A stretch of DNA of 16,583 bases from Pseudomonadota bacterium (lineage in GTDB: Bacteria; Pseudomonadota; Alphaproteobacteria; Reyranellales; Reyranellaceae). The stretch covers positions 1 to 16,583 of the forward strand of contig JAEZIF010000409.1 of assembly GCA_023416135.1 (NCBI GenBank), written 5' to 3'. The notes under the pieces are model-generated. The model saw nothing but the letters and a program-made list of their open reading frames with translations, did no database searches and was not told the origin of the DNA. The translations under genes were made by a program, and so were the position numbers. Shown here in pieces: positions 8,020 through 15,351 of this stretch. Numbering within the stretch: position 1 is the stretch's first letter; every line of letters begins with the position of its first letter.

Positions 8020-8666
8020 CGGGCGTACTTACCGACGATCAGCTGGGCCCTCTGCCATTGCCCGCGATCGAGGTCAAAGTCCTTTGCCGGATTGTACTGA
8101 CGAACCCGCCACTTCTCGGGCGCAATGCGCAGCAGACGCTTTACCAGGGCATTCTGGGAGCCATCGCCCGGATCGCGCACAAAGACGCAGTCGTCGCCCG
8201 GCCGTACCGGCCGGCCGGGATGGATGAGCAGCAGATCGCCCTGCTCGTAGGCCGGGCTCATGCTGTCGCCGATGACGTAGCAGCCATAGCTGTCGCGTAC
8301 CGACAGCAGAGGCTCCGGACGGCGCACATAGTCGATCGGCTCGTTGGTGATGATGATCGCACCAGCGCCGCCTTCCGCAGAGGCGTAGACCGGCAGGTCC
8401 GTGGGATCGGCGCGCAGCATCGTGCCACGCGGGTCGCTGCCCGCTGCGCTGCTCGGCGCCGCCGCCGAGCGCAGATCGTCCGGCGACACGCCGAGCAGCG
8501 GCGCCAGTCCATGGCGAACCGATTCGGGGAGCTCGCGCGGCGAGCCGCGCATAAGGTACTGCTGCAGATAGGCGTGGTTACGCCCGATCGCCAGCGACAG
8601 GTTCTTTAGGTCGACGTCGGGTCGCCGGGCCAAGGTATCGACCAGAAGCTTGCGGGGAGCATCCAT
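8016..8666 (-). CDS. S24/LexA-like transcriptional repressor with N-terminal helix-turn-helix
   Basis: 216 residues. Residues about 18-60 (NLSLAIGRNHAYLQQYLMRG) are a Xre-like DNA-binding segment. About 70-90 is a linker. Residues 91-216 are the S24 fold with the serine/lysine dyad S135 (GDSMSP) and K176 (ALVKRLL). Around the usual cleavage position stands EGGAGAI (99-105); whether self-cleavage occurs cannot be told, and many chromosomal relatives are thought not to cleave. No phage genes are nearby, so this looks like a resident regulator rather than a prophage repressor. Its targets may include itself and the divergent hydrolase gene, given the AT-rich shared upstream region (inference). 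AGGA lies about 12 bases before the ATG. Confidence 0.88.
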   Translation of the reverse strand: MDAPRKLLVDTLARRPDVDLKNLSLAIGRNHAYLQQYLMRGSPRELPESVRHGLAPLLGVSPDDLRSAAAPSSAAGSDPRGTMLRADPTDLPVYASAEGGAGAIIITNEPIDYVRRPEPLLSVRDSYGCYVIGDSMSPAYEQGDLLLIHPGRPVRPGDDCVFVRDPGDGSQNALVKRLLRIAPEKWRVRQYNPAKDFDLDRGQWQRAQLIVGKYAR

Positions 8667-8933
8667 GCTGTCGCCATCCTGCCAGCGGCAATCGGAAACG
8701 TCTATGATGAATTGTATGATTGATGGCCCCCGATTTCCTATTGCTCACGGTGGGCTTGGGATAGGAAGCGCGCGGAAGAATGACGACGGCGCGTCTGAGG
8801 CGGCGATCACCGTAGATGGCGTGTTTGTGACGCGTGCTTGTGGCATGCGTCGGAGGGTCTTGCAAAATGGATCGCCTTGGGCGTTGATGGGGCCAAGGCT
8901 TGCACAACCGTAGCGTAGTTGAAGGAAACGAAC
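8667..8933. promoter_or_regulatory. Divergent intergenic region between S24 repressor and hydrolase
   Basis: These 267 bases hold no convincing gene. The part near the repressor (about 8700-8755) is AT-rich against its surroundings and carries two ATGAT copies 12 bases apart (8704 and 8716), a plausible promoter/operator area. I cannot assign firm -35/-10 boxes. Near the hydrolase is a separate inverted repeat at 8874-8899. Confidence 0.45.
8874..8899 (+). promoter_or_regulatory. 7-bp inverted repeat upstream of the hydrolase gene
   Basis: Perfect arms GCCTTGG (8874-8880) and CCAAGGC (8893-8899) are separated by 12 bases. The repeat ends 34 bases before the ATG of the isochorismatase-like gene. 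It could be an operator or a leader hairpin. Confidence 0.4.
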
Positions 8934-9524
8934 ATGGCGATGACGATGCTGCAGATGGCGGGGCTGACGCCGGCACCGGCAACAATGACCGATGGCGTTC
9001 TGCTGATCATCGATGCCCAAAGGGAGTACACCGACGGCCTGCTGCCCTTGCCGGGGGTGCAGCCGGCGATCGAGGCGCTGGCCGGTCTGCTCGAGCAGGC
9101 GCGCAGGGCCGCGACTCCGATCGTGCACGTGCGGCACAAGTCCGGCGGCAAGGCGTTCAATCCCTCATCGAGCGGCTTTGAAATTGTTGCACCCCTCGCG
9201 CCGCGCGCCGGCGAGACGATCATCGACAAGGCCATGCCCAATGCTTTCGCCGGGACCGATCTTGCCAAACACCTGACTGACACCGGTCGCAAGAACCTGA
9301 TCGTCGGCGGCTTCATGACTCACATGTGCGTGTCGGCGACGGTGCGGTGCGCGACCGACAACGGCTTCATGAGCACGATCGCCGCCGATACGGTGGCGAC
9401 GCGAGACCTGCCGGACGCGACTGGCGGCGCCACCGTTACTGCCGACGCCATCAACCGCATCACGCTGGCGGCGCTGTCCGACCGTTTCGCCTGGGTCGTT
9501 CCCAAGGCCGCGCAGATTCGCTGA
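8934..9524 (+). CDS. Isochorismatase-like cysteine hydrolase
   Basis: 196 residues from ATG 8934, chosen because GAAGGAAA lies 5-8 bases upstream; a TTG at 8919 in frame is less likely. The catalytic triad of the family is visible: D27 (IIDAQREY), K99 (IIDKAMPNAF) and C132 (GGFMTHMCVSATVR). The fold is complete at the normal length. Members hydrolyse amides or vinyl ethers (isochorismate, nicotinamide, N-carbamoyl compounds, biuret). Nothing in the sequence or context selects one, so the substrate stays open. There is no signal peptide, so it is cytosolic. It stands alone between the divergent S24 repressor and a 310-base non-coding stretch. Confidence 0.92.
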   Translation: MAMTMLQMAGLTPAPATMTDGVLLIIDAQREYTDGLLPLPGVQPAIEALAGLLEQARRAATPIVHVRHKSGGKAFNPSSSGFEIVAPLAPRAGETIIDKAMPNAFAGTDLAKHLTDTGRKNLIVGGFMTHMCVSATVRCATDNGFMSTIAADTVATRDLPDATGGATVTADAINRITLAALSDRFAWVVPKAAQIR

Positions 9525-9834
9525 GGTCTCCAGGTCAGTCCGAGGACGCCGCGCCGCAGCGTGGCGTGCCGTCGGGCTCAGGTGCCGACGTGGCTTGAGA
9601 TCCGCTGGCAGCAGTCGGACTGCGCGAATGCAGGTGCAGGAGCGACCTTGCACTGGGGAGGAATCAGGTGTCCTGACCTCATTGAATAGTTGAGGTTTGC
9701 AGCCTAATAGATTGATAAACGACGGCATAATTGCATCGGACCCGTCATCGTGACGAACCTTTGGCGGCTTGCACTTTTGCAGGCTCAATGCGATTGAGGC
9801 GCGTGCTATCGTCCATCGACATGGGAGGCATGCC
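9525..9834 (+). other. 310-base non-coding region upstream of the universal stress protein gene
   Basis: No gene is supported here. The first 130 bases are GC-rich; from about 9660 to 9780 the DNA is richer in AT. Two adjacent inverted repeats stand out: TCAGG-3-CCTGA at 9664-9676 and ACCTCA-9-TGAGGT at 9676-9696. They are likely control elements for the stress gene. A single TTGAT half-site follows near 9710, but I see no full FNR/FixK-type dyad. Confidence 0.45.
9664..9696 (+). promoter_or_regulatory. Two abutting inverted repeats, candidate operator
   Basis: Arms TCAGG/CCTGA (9664-9668, 9672-9676) with a 3-base centre share a base with arms ACCTCA/TGAGGT (9676-9681, 9691-9696) with a 9-base centre. 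They lie about 140-170 bases before the start of the stress protein gene. The short-spaced dyad has the form of a repressor or activator half-site pair. Confidence 0.4.
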
Positions 9835-10641
9835 ATGAAGTCAATTCTGACAATGGCCTGGACGGCAGAAGACCCGTCCGCATTCGATCTTGCTGCCAAG
9901 CTGGCGCGGTCCTTTGACGCCAGGCTGGTCGGCCTCGAACCGCCGTCCTACGGCGTCATGAGCATGGCCTGGGCCGACGCCGGCATGGGCGCGCCGATCG
10001 GCGGGGGCCTGGCCGAGGACGCCGAGGAACGCCAGCGCGTGGCCGCCGTGAAGCAGGCCTTCGAGCAGCGTGCGGTCGGGCTTACCTCGGAGTGGCGCTC
10101 GGCCGATGACAGTGGTCCGACCGCAATCGGCACTATCGGGCGCGCGTACGACCTGATCGTGATGCCGCAGCCCGGTGCATTGCCCAAGATGCCGGAAAGC
10201 GTCTTCGAGACCGCCCTGTTCGATTCCGGCCGGCCGGTTCTGGTGGTGCCGCAGGGCTTCAGCGGCATGGTCGGCAAGCGAATCCTGTTCGCCTGGAACG
10301 GCTCGACCGAGAGTGCGCGCGCGATTTCGCTCGCCATGCCGGTGCTGAGCGGCGCCGAATCGATCGACGTGCTGAGCGTCGATGGCGCGATGGTGCCGGG
10401 GCCGAGCGCCGCCGAAATCGCCGAATCGCTCAGGAGCCACGGCCTCAACGTCACCAGCCAGCACGTCAAGCCGGGCAACCGTTCGGCCGGCCAGACCATC
10501 GTCGACACTGCGGTCGCCGGCGGCGCAGACCTGATCGTGAAAGGCGCTTACACGCAAAGCCGTCTTCGCCAGATGATCTTCGGCGGCATGACGCGCCATC
10601 TCATCCTCAATTCGACCCTGCCGGTGTTATTTTCGTACTGA
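9835..10641 (+). CDS. Universal stress protein with two tandem UspA domains
   Basis: 268 residues from ATG 9835, which has GGGAGG 6 bases upstream. Two Usp halves are seen: about 1-140 (begins MKSILTMAW, ends RPVLVVPQGF) and about 148-268 (begins GKRILFAWNGS, ends STLPVLFSY). The second half has the usual ADLIVKGAYTQSRLRQMIFGGMTRHLI segment, but the ATP-binding G-x2-G-x9-G(S/T) pattern is degenerate, so nucleotide binding is doubtful. Such proteins are cytosolic and are induced by stress or low oxygen in many proteobacteria. It is monocistronic, with a long upstream region carrying inverted repeats and a strong hairpin right after its stop. Confidence 0.9.
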   Translation: MKSILTMAWTAEDPSAFDLAAKLARSFDARLVGLEPPSYGVMSMAWADAGMGAPIGGGLAEDAEERQRVAAVKQAFEQRAVGLTSEWRSADDSGPTAIGTIGRAYDLIVMPQPGALPKMPESVFETALFDSGRPVLVVPQGFSGMVGKRILFAWNGSTESARAISLAMPVLSGAESIDVLSVDGAMVPGPSAAEIAESLRSHGLNVTSQHVKPGNRSAGQTIVDTAVAGGADLIVKGAYTQSRLRQMIFGGMTRHLILNSTLPVLFSY

Positions 10642-10652
10642 GGCCGGGGCGC

Positions 10653-10697
10653 GGCACCAGAGGCGCAGGTTACTCCGCCTCTGGCTAGTCTGGTGCC
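10653..10697 (+). terminator. Compound hairpin after the stress protein gene
   Basis: CCAGAGGCG (10657-10665) pairs with CGCCTCTGG (10676-10684): a 9-bp stem with a 10-base loop. The left arm extended outward, GGCACCAG (10653-10660), can instead pair with CTGGTGCC (10690-10697). The two pairings share bases and are mutually exclusive in part. There is no T-run, so it may terminate inefficiently, protect the message, or act on the following gene. Confidence 0.5.
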
Positions 10698-10733
10698 CGC
10701 GCAGCCAGCGAAGACCGTGCTAGAACCCGCGCC

Positions 10734-12239
10734 ATGGCGGAAGCTTCCCGTTCGACGGACGATGCACGACGCGTGCGCCGCACGCTGACCGTGATCGTCT
10801 TCGCCGCTGTCGTCGCAGTGGCCGCCATCTTCGCGGTGAGGCGCGAGGAGTCGCCGGTGAGCGGACCGATGGTCGACGAAAGGATCGCTGTGCTGCGGAC
10901 CGAGCGCGCCGGCTTGCAGGCTCGCGCCGACAGTGAAGCACGGATCGGCCTGCTACCTGCCTTCCGTGCGGCCAGCCTGTTGTTCGATGCCTTGGCGGTG
11001 CGGTCGGAGTCCGATGGTGATCGCGCCTTCGACCGTCTCCCGCCGTATCGGCGCGAGGCGTTCGGCGAACTCGACGCGCTGAACGGCGCGCTGAAGGATG
11101 CGCTCGACAGCCCGTCCGAGGGCGCGCGACTTGCCGCAAACAAGGCCGCCGCCGCCGCGGCAGCGCAGCTCGATCGCCTGGCCGCCGACGCCCAGCCGAT
11201 CATCCTGTCCTATACGCCGCGCTTCGTGCCGCCACGGCAAGTCACCGGCGAGCTCACGCTCGATCCGGGCGCGCCGGGGAAGGCACCACAAGGCGCGTTG
11301 CAGTTGGACAGATCAGGGGCGCCGGGCGCCAGTCCGACGGTGCACGCCGTGCCGCGTTATGTGCCGGATTTCGCCACGGCCGGCGACGACGATCCGCCGA
11401 TTCGGATTGAGATCGTCGGGTCGCGCGTGGCATCGGCCAGCGGCCCGCCGCCGGTACTGTCGATCGGCGCGTGGCGCGGACCGGCCACCGTGACGCCCGA
11501 GCGGCTCCGCTTTTCGGTGCCGCGCGCCGCTTTCCCCACCGATACGCGACGTACCAGCTTCGCGGCGGCCACGCTGTCCATCCGTCGCGGCTCTCGCACA
11601 GTGCTGTTCCAGCTCCTGTTCACGGTGCTGCCGGACCGTCCGGGCTCGTTCGCCTTCGACCAGCGGGTGGTCACGAAGACATTCGAATCCAACACCCTGG
11701 TCTCACCCGAGATCCTGGCGCGAGCCGCGTCGGGCGAGACGCGAACGGTGCGCCGTTGCTTCGATCCGCCAGCGGGCTGGCGCTTCGACAAGGAACATCA
11801 GCGCGTGGTCATCGTCGAACGGCTGGGCTGGCAGGATGACGTCAGCGATCCGACGCTGAATTCGGGATCGGTCGAGTTCGTGCCTGCCGCGGAACCCGGG
11901 CAGGTCTGCATCGCCGTGATCGCTCGCCCTGTCATGCGCAATGCACGAACGGCAACCATCGGCCGCTTCGAGGCGACCCTGGTCCGTGACCGGCCGAACG
12001 AGACGGCAGTCAAGAGTGGCGTCCGTGCGCTCGATTGGCGCGAGGCCGTGCGCGTGCCGATCGACCAGGGGATGGCCGAATGGAAGCTCTACATGCGGCT
12101 GTTCGATGACATTGACCGCGAGTTCGAAGGCAATGCCGACGCCGGCCTGCCGCACGTCAACATGCCCTTCCTGACCATCGGCCTGGACGACGATGGCCGC
12201 GCGCTCGTCCTGCGCGCCGATCCGACGGCGGAACCTTAG
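10734..12239 (+). CDS. Membrane-anchored protein of unknown family
   Basis: 501 residues; I do not recognise the family. A short basic N-terminus is followed by one membrane helix (about 18-35), so the bulk is predicted periplasmic. Residues about 45-160 are helical and Ala/Arg/Glu-rich, suggesting a coiled-coil or helical bundle. Residues about 165-500 are beta-rich and Pro/Arg-rich. There are only two cysteines, in RRCFDPPAGW and GQVCIAVIARP, which could form a disulfide. No catalytic motif is visible. The ribosome site before ATG 10734 is weak. The gene ends 20 bases from the convergent MliC/META gene. Codon use matches the neighbours and the long open frame supports a real gene. Confidence 0.8.
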   Translation: MAEASRSTDDARRVRRTLTVIVFAAVVAVAAIFAVRREESPVSGPMVDERIAVLRTERAGLQARADSEARIGLLPAFRAASLLFDALAVRSESDGDRAFDRLPPYRREAFGELDALNGALKDALDSPSEGARLAANKAAAAAAAQLDRLAADAQPIILSYTPRFVPPRQVTGELTLDPGAPGKAPQGALQLDRSGAPGASPTVHAVPRYVPDFATAGDDDPPIRIEIVGSRVASASGPPPVLSIGAWRGPATVTPERLRFSVPRAAFPTDTRRTSFAAATLSIRRGSRTVLFQLLFTVLPDRPGSFAFDQRVVTKTFESNTLVSPEILARAASGETRTVRRCFDPPAGWRFDKEHQRVVIVERLGWQDDVSDPTLNSGSVEFVPAAEPGQVCIAVIARPVMRNARTATIGRFEATLVRDRPNETAVKSGVRALDWREAVRVPIDQGMAEWKLYMRLFDDIDREFEGNADAGLPHVNMPFLTIGLDDDGRALVLRADPTAEP

Positions 12240-12259
12240 GCGATCTGAGTTGTCCCACC

Positions 12260-13459
12260 CTATCGACCGCGAGCCTCGAGGCGGAGGCGGCGCTTGCCCG
12301 CGGCGTCGGTCAGGTCGAGGGTGGTGCCGACAAGTTGCGCCTCGCGCACCGCCGATAGCGCATCGAGGAAACGTTTCTCTGCGTCGGCCAGCGCCGGCGG
12401 ACAGCCCCTCAGGGTCGTCGCTGCCGGCTCGAAGCGCAACCCTTCAGGGTCGAGTTGATAGGTGCCGGACATTGAATTGCAGCCAGTCGAGCCGCTGAAC
12501 TCGCCGTTGTCGTCGAGGCGTAAACGAGGCCGTTGCCGCCAGTCGTCGTAGACCGGCCGCTCGCCATCGATCTCGGTCACCCGCCATTCGGTTTCACGCA
12601 AGGCGGAGCTTCGCGGCGCCTGTGGCGGGCATGCACCATCGCGCTTGAGGCCGAGGAAGCGTTCGGCGCGGACCTCGCCGGAGACGAAACGGCCGACGAT
12701 TTCGACATGAAGCTGCGCCGCCTTGGACGGCGTCGCTTCGGTCCAGGCACGTTCGAGGTCAGGCTCGGCGCCGCCCGGCGCCACCTCGAAGGTGCGACCG
12801 GTGAGGCACTCGGTGAACAAGCCGCCGGTCTGGGTGTCGCGATAAAGACCGGCGAGCCGGAAGGGATCGTCGACCAGATCGGCGGTGGCAGCGCGCTCGA
12901 GCTCGCTGCCGTTCTCGGCGACGAGCTTGTCGCCGTTGGCCTCTCGGAAGACACGCCGATGAATCAAGCCGCCGCGCAGCACCATGCGCACGCCGCCATC
13001 AACCTCCTGCGCCCATTGCCCGAGATCGACGGTCTCGTTGGCGCCGCTGCGATCGCGCAGACGAAAGATGCCGTCGGGGAACAAGGTGATGGTGAGGCCG
13101 TTCCCCTGGTAGGTGCGCGGCGGCTCGCCCGGCCGTCCGATCGCGTGGCAGCGCATCGAGCGGCCTCCGGCGGTCAAGGTGGCTTCGCGACCGCGGCCGC
13201 GCAGCTCGTAGTAGGAATCGCCGAAGGCGAATCCGGAGCCGGAGGGTTGGCGCGGCAGCTCGACTTCCGGTTGGCCGGGCACGCTGATCGTCGCGAGGTC
13301 GCCGTCCTTGGAAAAAGCGGCGGAGAAATCGGTGCCGCCAGGGCAGGCATACATCACCTGCAGGCCCGGCGGCTGGGCCGGGGCAGCGGGTTCGGCCGGC
13401 GGCGTTTGCGCCTGCGCCACCGGGGCGAAAAGCATCGCAACAAGGATGTGCCGTCTCAC
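12260..13459 (-). CDS. Exported three-domain protein: MliC-like, COG3650-like and META (HslJ) domains
   Basis: 399 residues from GTG 13459, chosen because GGAGG lies 7 bases upstream and this start gives a signal peptide (RRHILVAMLFAPVAQAQ). Longer in-frame starts would add an Arg-rich non-signal extension read from the overlapping gene. Residues about 32-108 look like the MliC C-type lysozyme inhibitor, with C39 and C104 as its disulfide. About 115-277 resembles the COG3650/NlpE-like envelope domain (GLYRDTQTGGLFTECLTG, second disulfide C218/C277 possible). About 290-397 is a META domain (STGCNSMSGTY, TLRGCP; C327/C353). META/HslJ and MliC proteins are envelope stress or lysozyme-defence factors. 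The start overlaps the stop of the AI-2E permease gene by GTGA, so expression is coupled. I see no lipobox, so it is probably free in the periplasm. Confidence 0.87.
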   Translation of the reverse strand: MRRHILVAMLFAPVAQAQTPPAEPAAPAQPPGLQVMYACPGGTDFSAAFSKDGDLATISVPGQPEVELPRQPSGSGFAFGDSYYELRGRGREATLTAGGRSMRCHAIGRPGEPPRTYQGNGLTITLFPDGIFRLRDRSGANETVDLGQWAQEVDGGVRMVLRGGLIHRRVFREANGDKLVAENGSELERAATADLVDDPFRLAGLYRDTQTGGLFTECLTGRTFEVAPGGAEPDLERAWTEATPSKAAQLHVEIVGRFVSGEVRAERFLGLKRDGACPPQAPRSSALRETEWRVTEIDGERPVYDDWRQRPRLRLDDNGEFSGSTGCNSMSGTYQLDPEGLRFEPAATTLRGCPPALADAEKRFLDALSAVREAQLVGTTLDLTDAAGKRRLRLEARGR

Positions 13460-14499
13460 CGCCGCGCCTCCGGAATCTTGCCGTCGGAGGACAGCAGCAC
13501 GGCGATCGGCCGTGTCGTCTCGAACTGGGCCAGCACGATGAGGCCGACCACGGTGATCGGTACGCAGAGGAACATGCCGACGACGCCCCAAATGGTGCCC
13601 CATACCATCAGCGAGACGATGACCACCAGCGGCGATAGGTTGAGCGAGCTGCCCATGATGGCGGGCTCTATCACGTTGGCCGTCACGACCTGGATGGTGC
13701 CGAAGACCACGAGCACGATCAGGAAGGGCGTGAGGTTGTCGAACTGCACCAGCGTCAGCACGGCCGGCGCGACGATGGCGAGGATCGAGCCCACGGTCGG
13801 GATGTAATAGAAGAAGAACACCATGACCGCCCAGAAGGCCGCGAAGTCGACGCCGACCGAGGCCATCACGCTGTAGGCCAATGCCGAGGTGATGGCCGCG
13901 AGCGTCGTCTTGATACGGATATAGACACGGATGTCGCGGTCGATCTGGTCGAGCACGGCCTCGACGCGCTCGTGGTTTTCAGCCGAGCCCAGGACGATGA
14001 CGAGCTTGCGGCGAAAGCGCACCTGCTCGACGAACAGGAAGCCGGTATAGATCACGACGATGCCGGCCACGCTCACCACCGAGGCGGCCGCCGTGGCGAT
14101 GCTGCCCAGGGTGTCGGCAAGGCTGATGCGGTCGAACAGCTCGCTGATGGTCGGCGCCTGCTCCATGCCGAACAGCCGCGCTCCTTCGTTGATCAGGAGC
14201 TGAAGGCGACGTTCGTAGGTGGGAGCAGCGTCGATCACGGCAGTGACGTTGCGCCCGATGGTGCGGCCGACGACCCACAACAGACCGCCTGTGATGCAGA
14301 TCGCCGCCACCAGGGCGAACGGCCGCGGCAGGTGCAGGCGGCCGAAGGGGGGATGCTCGAAGGCGTCGGCCAGCGCGTCGATCATGTACCAGAGCACGAC
14401 GCCCAGCACGAACGGCAAAAGCAGGCCCCGGCCAGCCACGAGAAGGTACATCGTGGCCGCAACTACGATGGCCCAGAGGGCGGCGCGCTGGAGGGTCAT
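13456..14499 (-). CDS. AI-2E/PerM family membrane permease
   Basis: 347 residues with about seven to eight membrane helices: pairs near 5-45, one at 60-80, one near 130-160, then a tight group across 200-335. A hydrophilic region at about 85-125 and another at 160-195 separate them. The segment FWAVMVFFFYYIPTVGSILAIVAP and the following helices are typical of the family. Members are exporters or Na+/H+ antiporter-like proteins of uncertain substrate; the autoinducer-2 link is known for only a few, so the name should not be taken as function. It begins 90 bases from the divergent DUF805 gene and is translationally coupled to the MliC/META gene downstream. Confidence 0.9.
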   Translation of the reverse strand: MTLQRAALWAIVVAATMYLLVAGRGLLLPFVLGVVLWYMIDALADAFEHPPFGRLHLPRPFALVAAICITGGLLWVVGRTIGRNVTAVIDAAPTYERRLQLLINEGARLFGMEQAPTISELFDRISLADTLGSIATAAASVVSVAGIVVIYTGFLFVEQVRFRRKLVIVLGSAENHERVEAVLDQIDRDIRVYIRIKTTLAAITSALAYSVMASVGVDFAAFWAVMVFFFYYIPTVGSILAIVAPAVLTLVQFDNLTPFLIVLVVFGTIQVVTANVIEPAIMGSSLNLSPLVVIVSLMVWGTIWGVVGMFLCVPITVVGLIVLAQFETTRPIAVLLSSDGKIPEARR

Positions 14500-14509
14500 G
14501 GGCGCCTAT

Positions 14510-14539
14510 AGTATCCTGATGCCTGGCCGTGCTGCCCAA
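14510..14539 (-). promoter_or_regulatory. Weak candidate promoter of the AI-2E permease gene
   Basis: On the minus strand TTGGGC (14539-14534) and GATACT (14515-14510) are 18 bases apart. Transcription would begin only a few bases before ATG 14499, giving a nearly leaderless message; only AGG precedes that ATG. Box matches are poor and this is tentative. Confidence 0.25.
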
Positions 14540-14589
14540 GAAATGATGCGCGGTCCAACAGCCTCGCTTCGGGCCTGGGGAGATGACAA

Positions 14590-14970
14590 ATGGCAGATCT
14601 GCTGTTCGGCTTTCAAGGACGCGCGAACCGCGCCAAGTTCTGGCTGGTCGCGCTCGGAATTCTTGTCGTTGAAGTGATCCTCTTCGCCGCGATCTTCGGT
14701 GGTTCGGCCATGTCGGGCGATCCCGAACAGATCGCCGCGTCGATAGGCCCGTTCGCCGCCATCGTGATCTTTGTTTTCGCGGTAGTAGCGACCTGGATCT
14801 CTATCGCCGTCGCAGTGAAGCGCTATCACGATCGCAACAAGAGCGGCTGGTGGCTGCTGATCATCTTCGTGCCGATTATCGGGGGCCTGTGGTACCTGAT
14901 CGAGTGTGGCTTCCTGCGCGGCACGACCGGTCCCAACAACTACGGTCCCGATCCGCTGGTCGCAGGCTGA
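14590..14970 (+). CDS. DUF805 inner-membrane protein
   Basis: 126 residues from ATG 14590 with GGGGAG 7 bases upstream. It shows the DUF805 pattern: FQGRANRAKFW at 8-18, a first membrane helix, a long helix at about 53-78, the conserved RYHDRNKSGWW motif and a final helix, ending GPNNYGPDPL. The function of the family is unknown. It is expected in the inner membrane with three or four helices. Its last 31 bases overlap the end of the convergent small gene on the other strand. Confidence 0.92.
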   Translation: MADLLFGFQGRANRAKFWLVALGILVVEVILFAAIFGGSAMSGDPEQIAASIGPFAAIVIFVFAVVATWISIAVAVKRYHDRNKSGWWLLIIFVPIIGGLWYLIECGFLRGTTGPNNYGPDPLVAG

Positions 14971-15218
14971 ATGCGCGTCGGGCGCGGCGGCCCATCGGCA
15001 CGGAGCAGCGCCGCGCGGCCGCGTTCGGTGAGCTCGACGCGATGCTCGCCGCGTTCGCCACCACATTGGCGGATCAGCCCGTCAGCGCGCGCATCCTCCC
15101 ACACCGGAAAGCGGGGGCAGGAGCTGCGCCAGGCGTCCATGACGTCCTCACGGCTGCGCGGGCGGTCGGCGATCCACTGCAGGAATTGGATCATGATCAG
15201 GCTGGGCTGGGGCGGCAT
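14940..15218 (-). CDS. Small winged-helix-like protein
   Basis: 92 residues from ATG 15218, where GGAGG lies 9 bases upstream; an ATG at 15242 in the same frame lacks this. MIQFLQWIADRPRSREDVMDAW looks like a helix pair, and the end HRVELTERGRAALLRAD is like the wing strand and last helix of MarR/PadR-type winged helices (LTxxGR). Cysteines at 34 and 52 are not in a metal motif. It could be a small DNA-binding protein or only a winged-helix protein-interaction module. It follows the MORN gene on the same strand by 133 bases, with a hairpin between. Its stop codon lies inside the convergent DUF805 gene. Confidence 0.7.
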   Translation of the reverse strand: MPPQPSLIMIQFLQWIADRPRSREDVMDAWRSSCPRFPVWEDARADGLIRQCGGERGEHRVELTERGRAALLRADGPPRPTRIQPATSGSGP

Positions 15219-15257
15219 GTCACGGAGCCTCCAGGTCAACATGCGGAAAGCGGCTGC

Positions 15258-15276
15258 GCGCCCGTCGTCCGGGCGC
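15258..15276 (-). other. GC-rich hairpin upstream of the small winged-helix gene
   Basis: GCGCCCG (15258-15264) and CGGGCGC (15270-15276) form a 7-bp stem with a 5-base loop, 40 bases before the small gene's start on the minus strand. It may attenuate read-through from the MORN gene. Confidence 0.35.
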
Positions 15277-15321
15277 ACTCCGACAAGATAGCCAGGGACC
15301 AGCGGGCCTGCAGCGGCGATC

Positions 15322-15343
15322 TGGGTCTGACGAACGAGACCCA
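15322..15343 (-). terminator. Hairpin just after the MORN gene
   Basis: AGACCCA and TGGGTCT make a perfect 7-bp stem with an 8-base loop, starting 9 bases beyond the MORN stop codon on the minus strand. No T-run follows, so it is a weak or factor-assisted terminator at best. Confidence 0.35.
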
Positions 15344-15351
15344 CACCCACA

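Noticed and set aside
8016..8666. Prophage marker
   Set aside because: The repressor is phage-like in fold only; no integrase, structural, lysis or attachment sequences are nearby.
8650..8913. 87-codon plus-strand ORF between repressor and hydrolase
   Set aside because: Begins inside the repressor gene, lacks a ribosome site and recognisable features.
8919..8933. TTG start for the hydrolase
   Set aside because: It would place the GAAGGAAA ribosome site inside the coding region; ATG 8934 fits better.
12533..13807. 424-codon plus-strand ORF opposite the MliC/META and permease genes
   Set aside because: Shadow of genes with clear domains; low-complexity Gly/Ala composition and no start signal.
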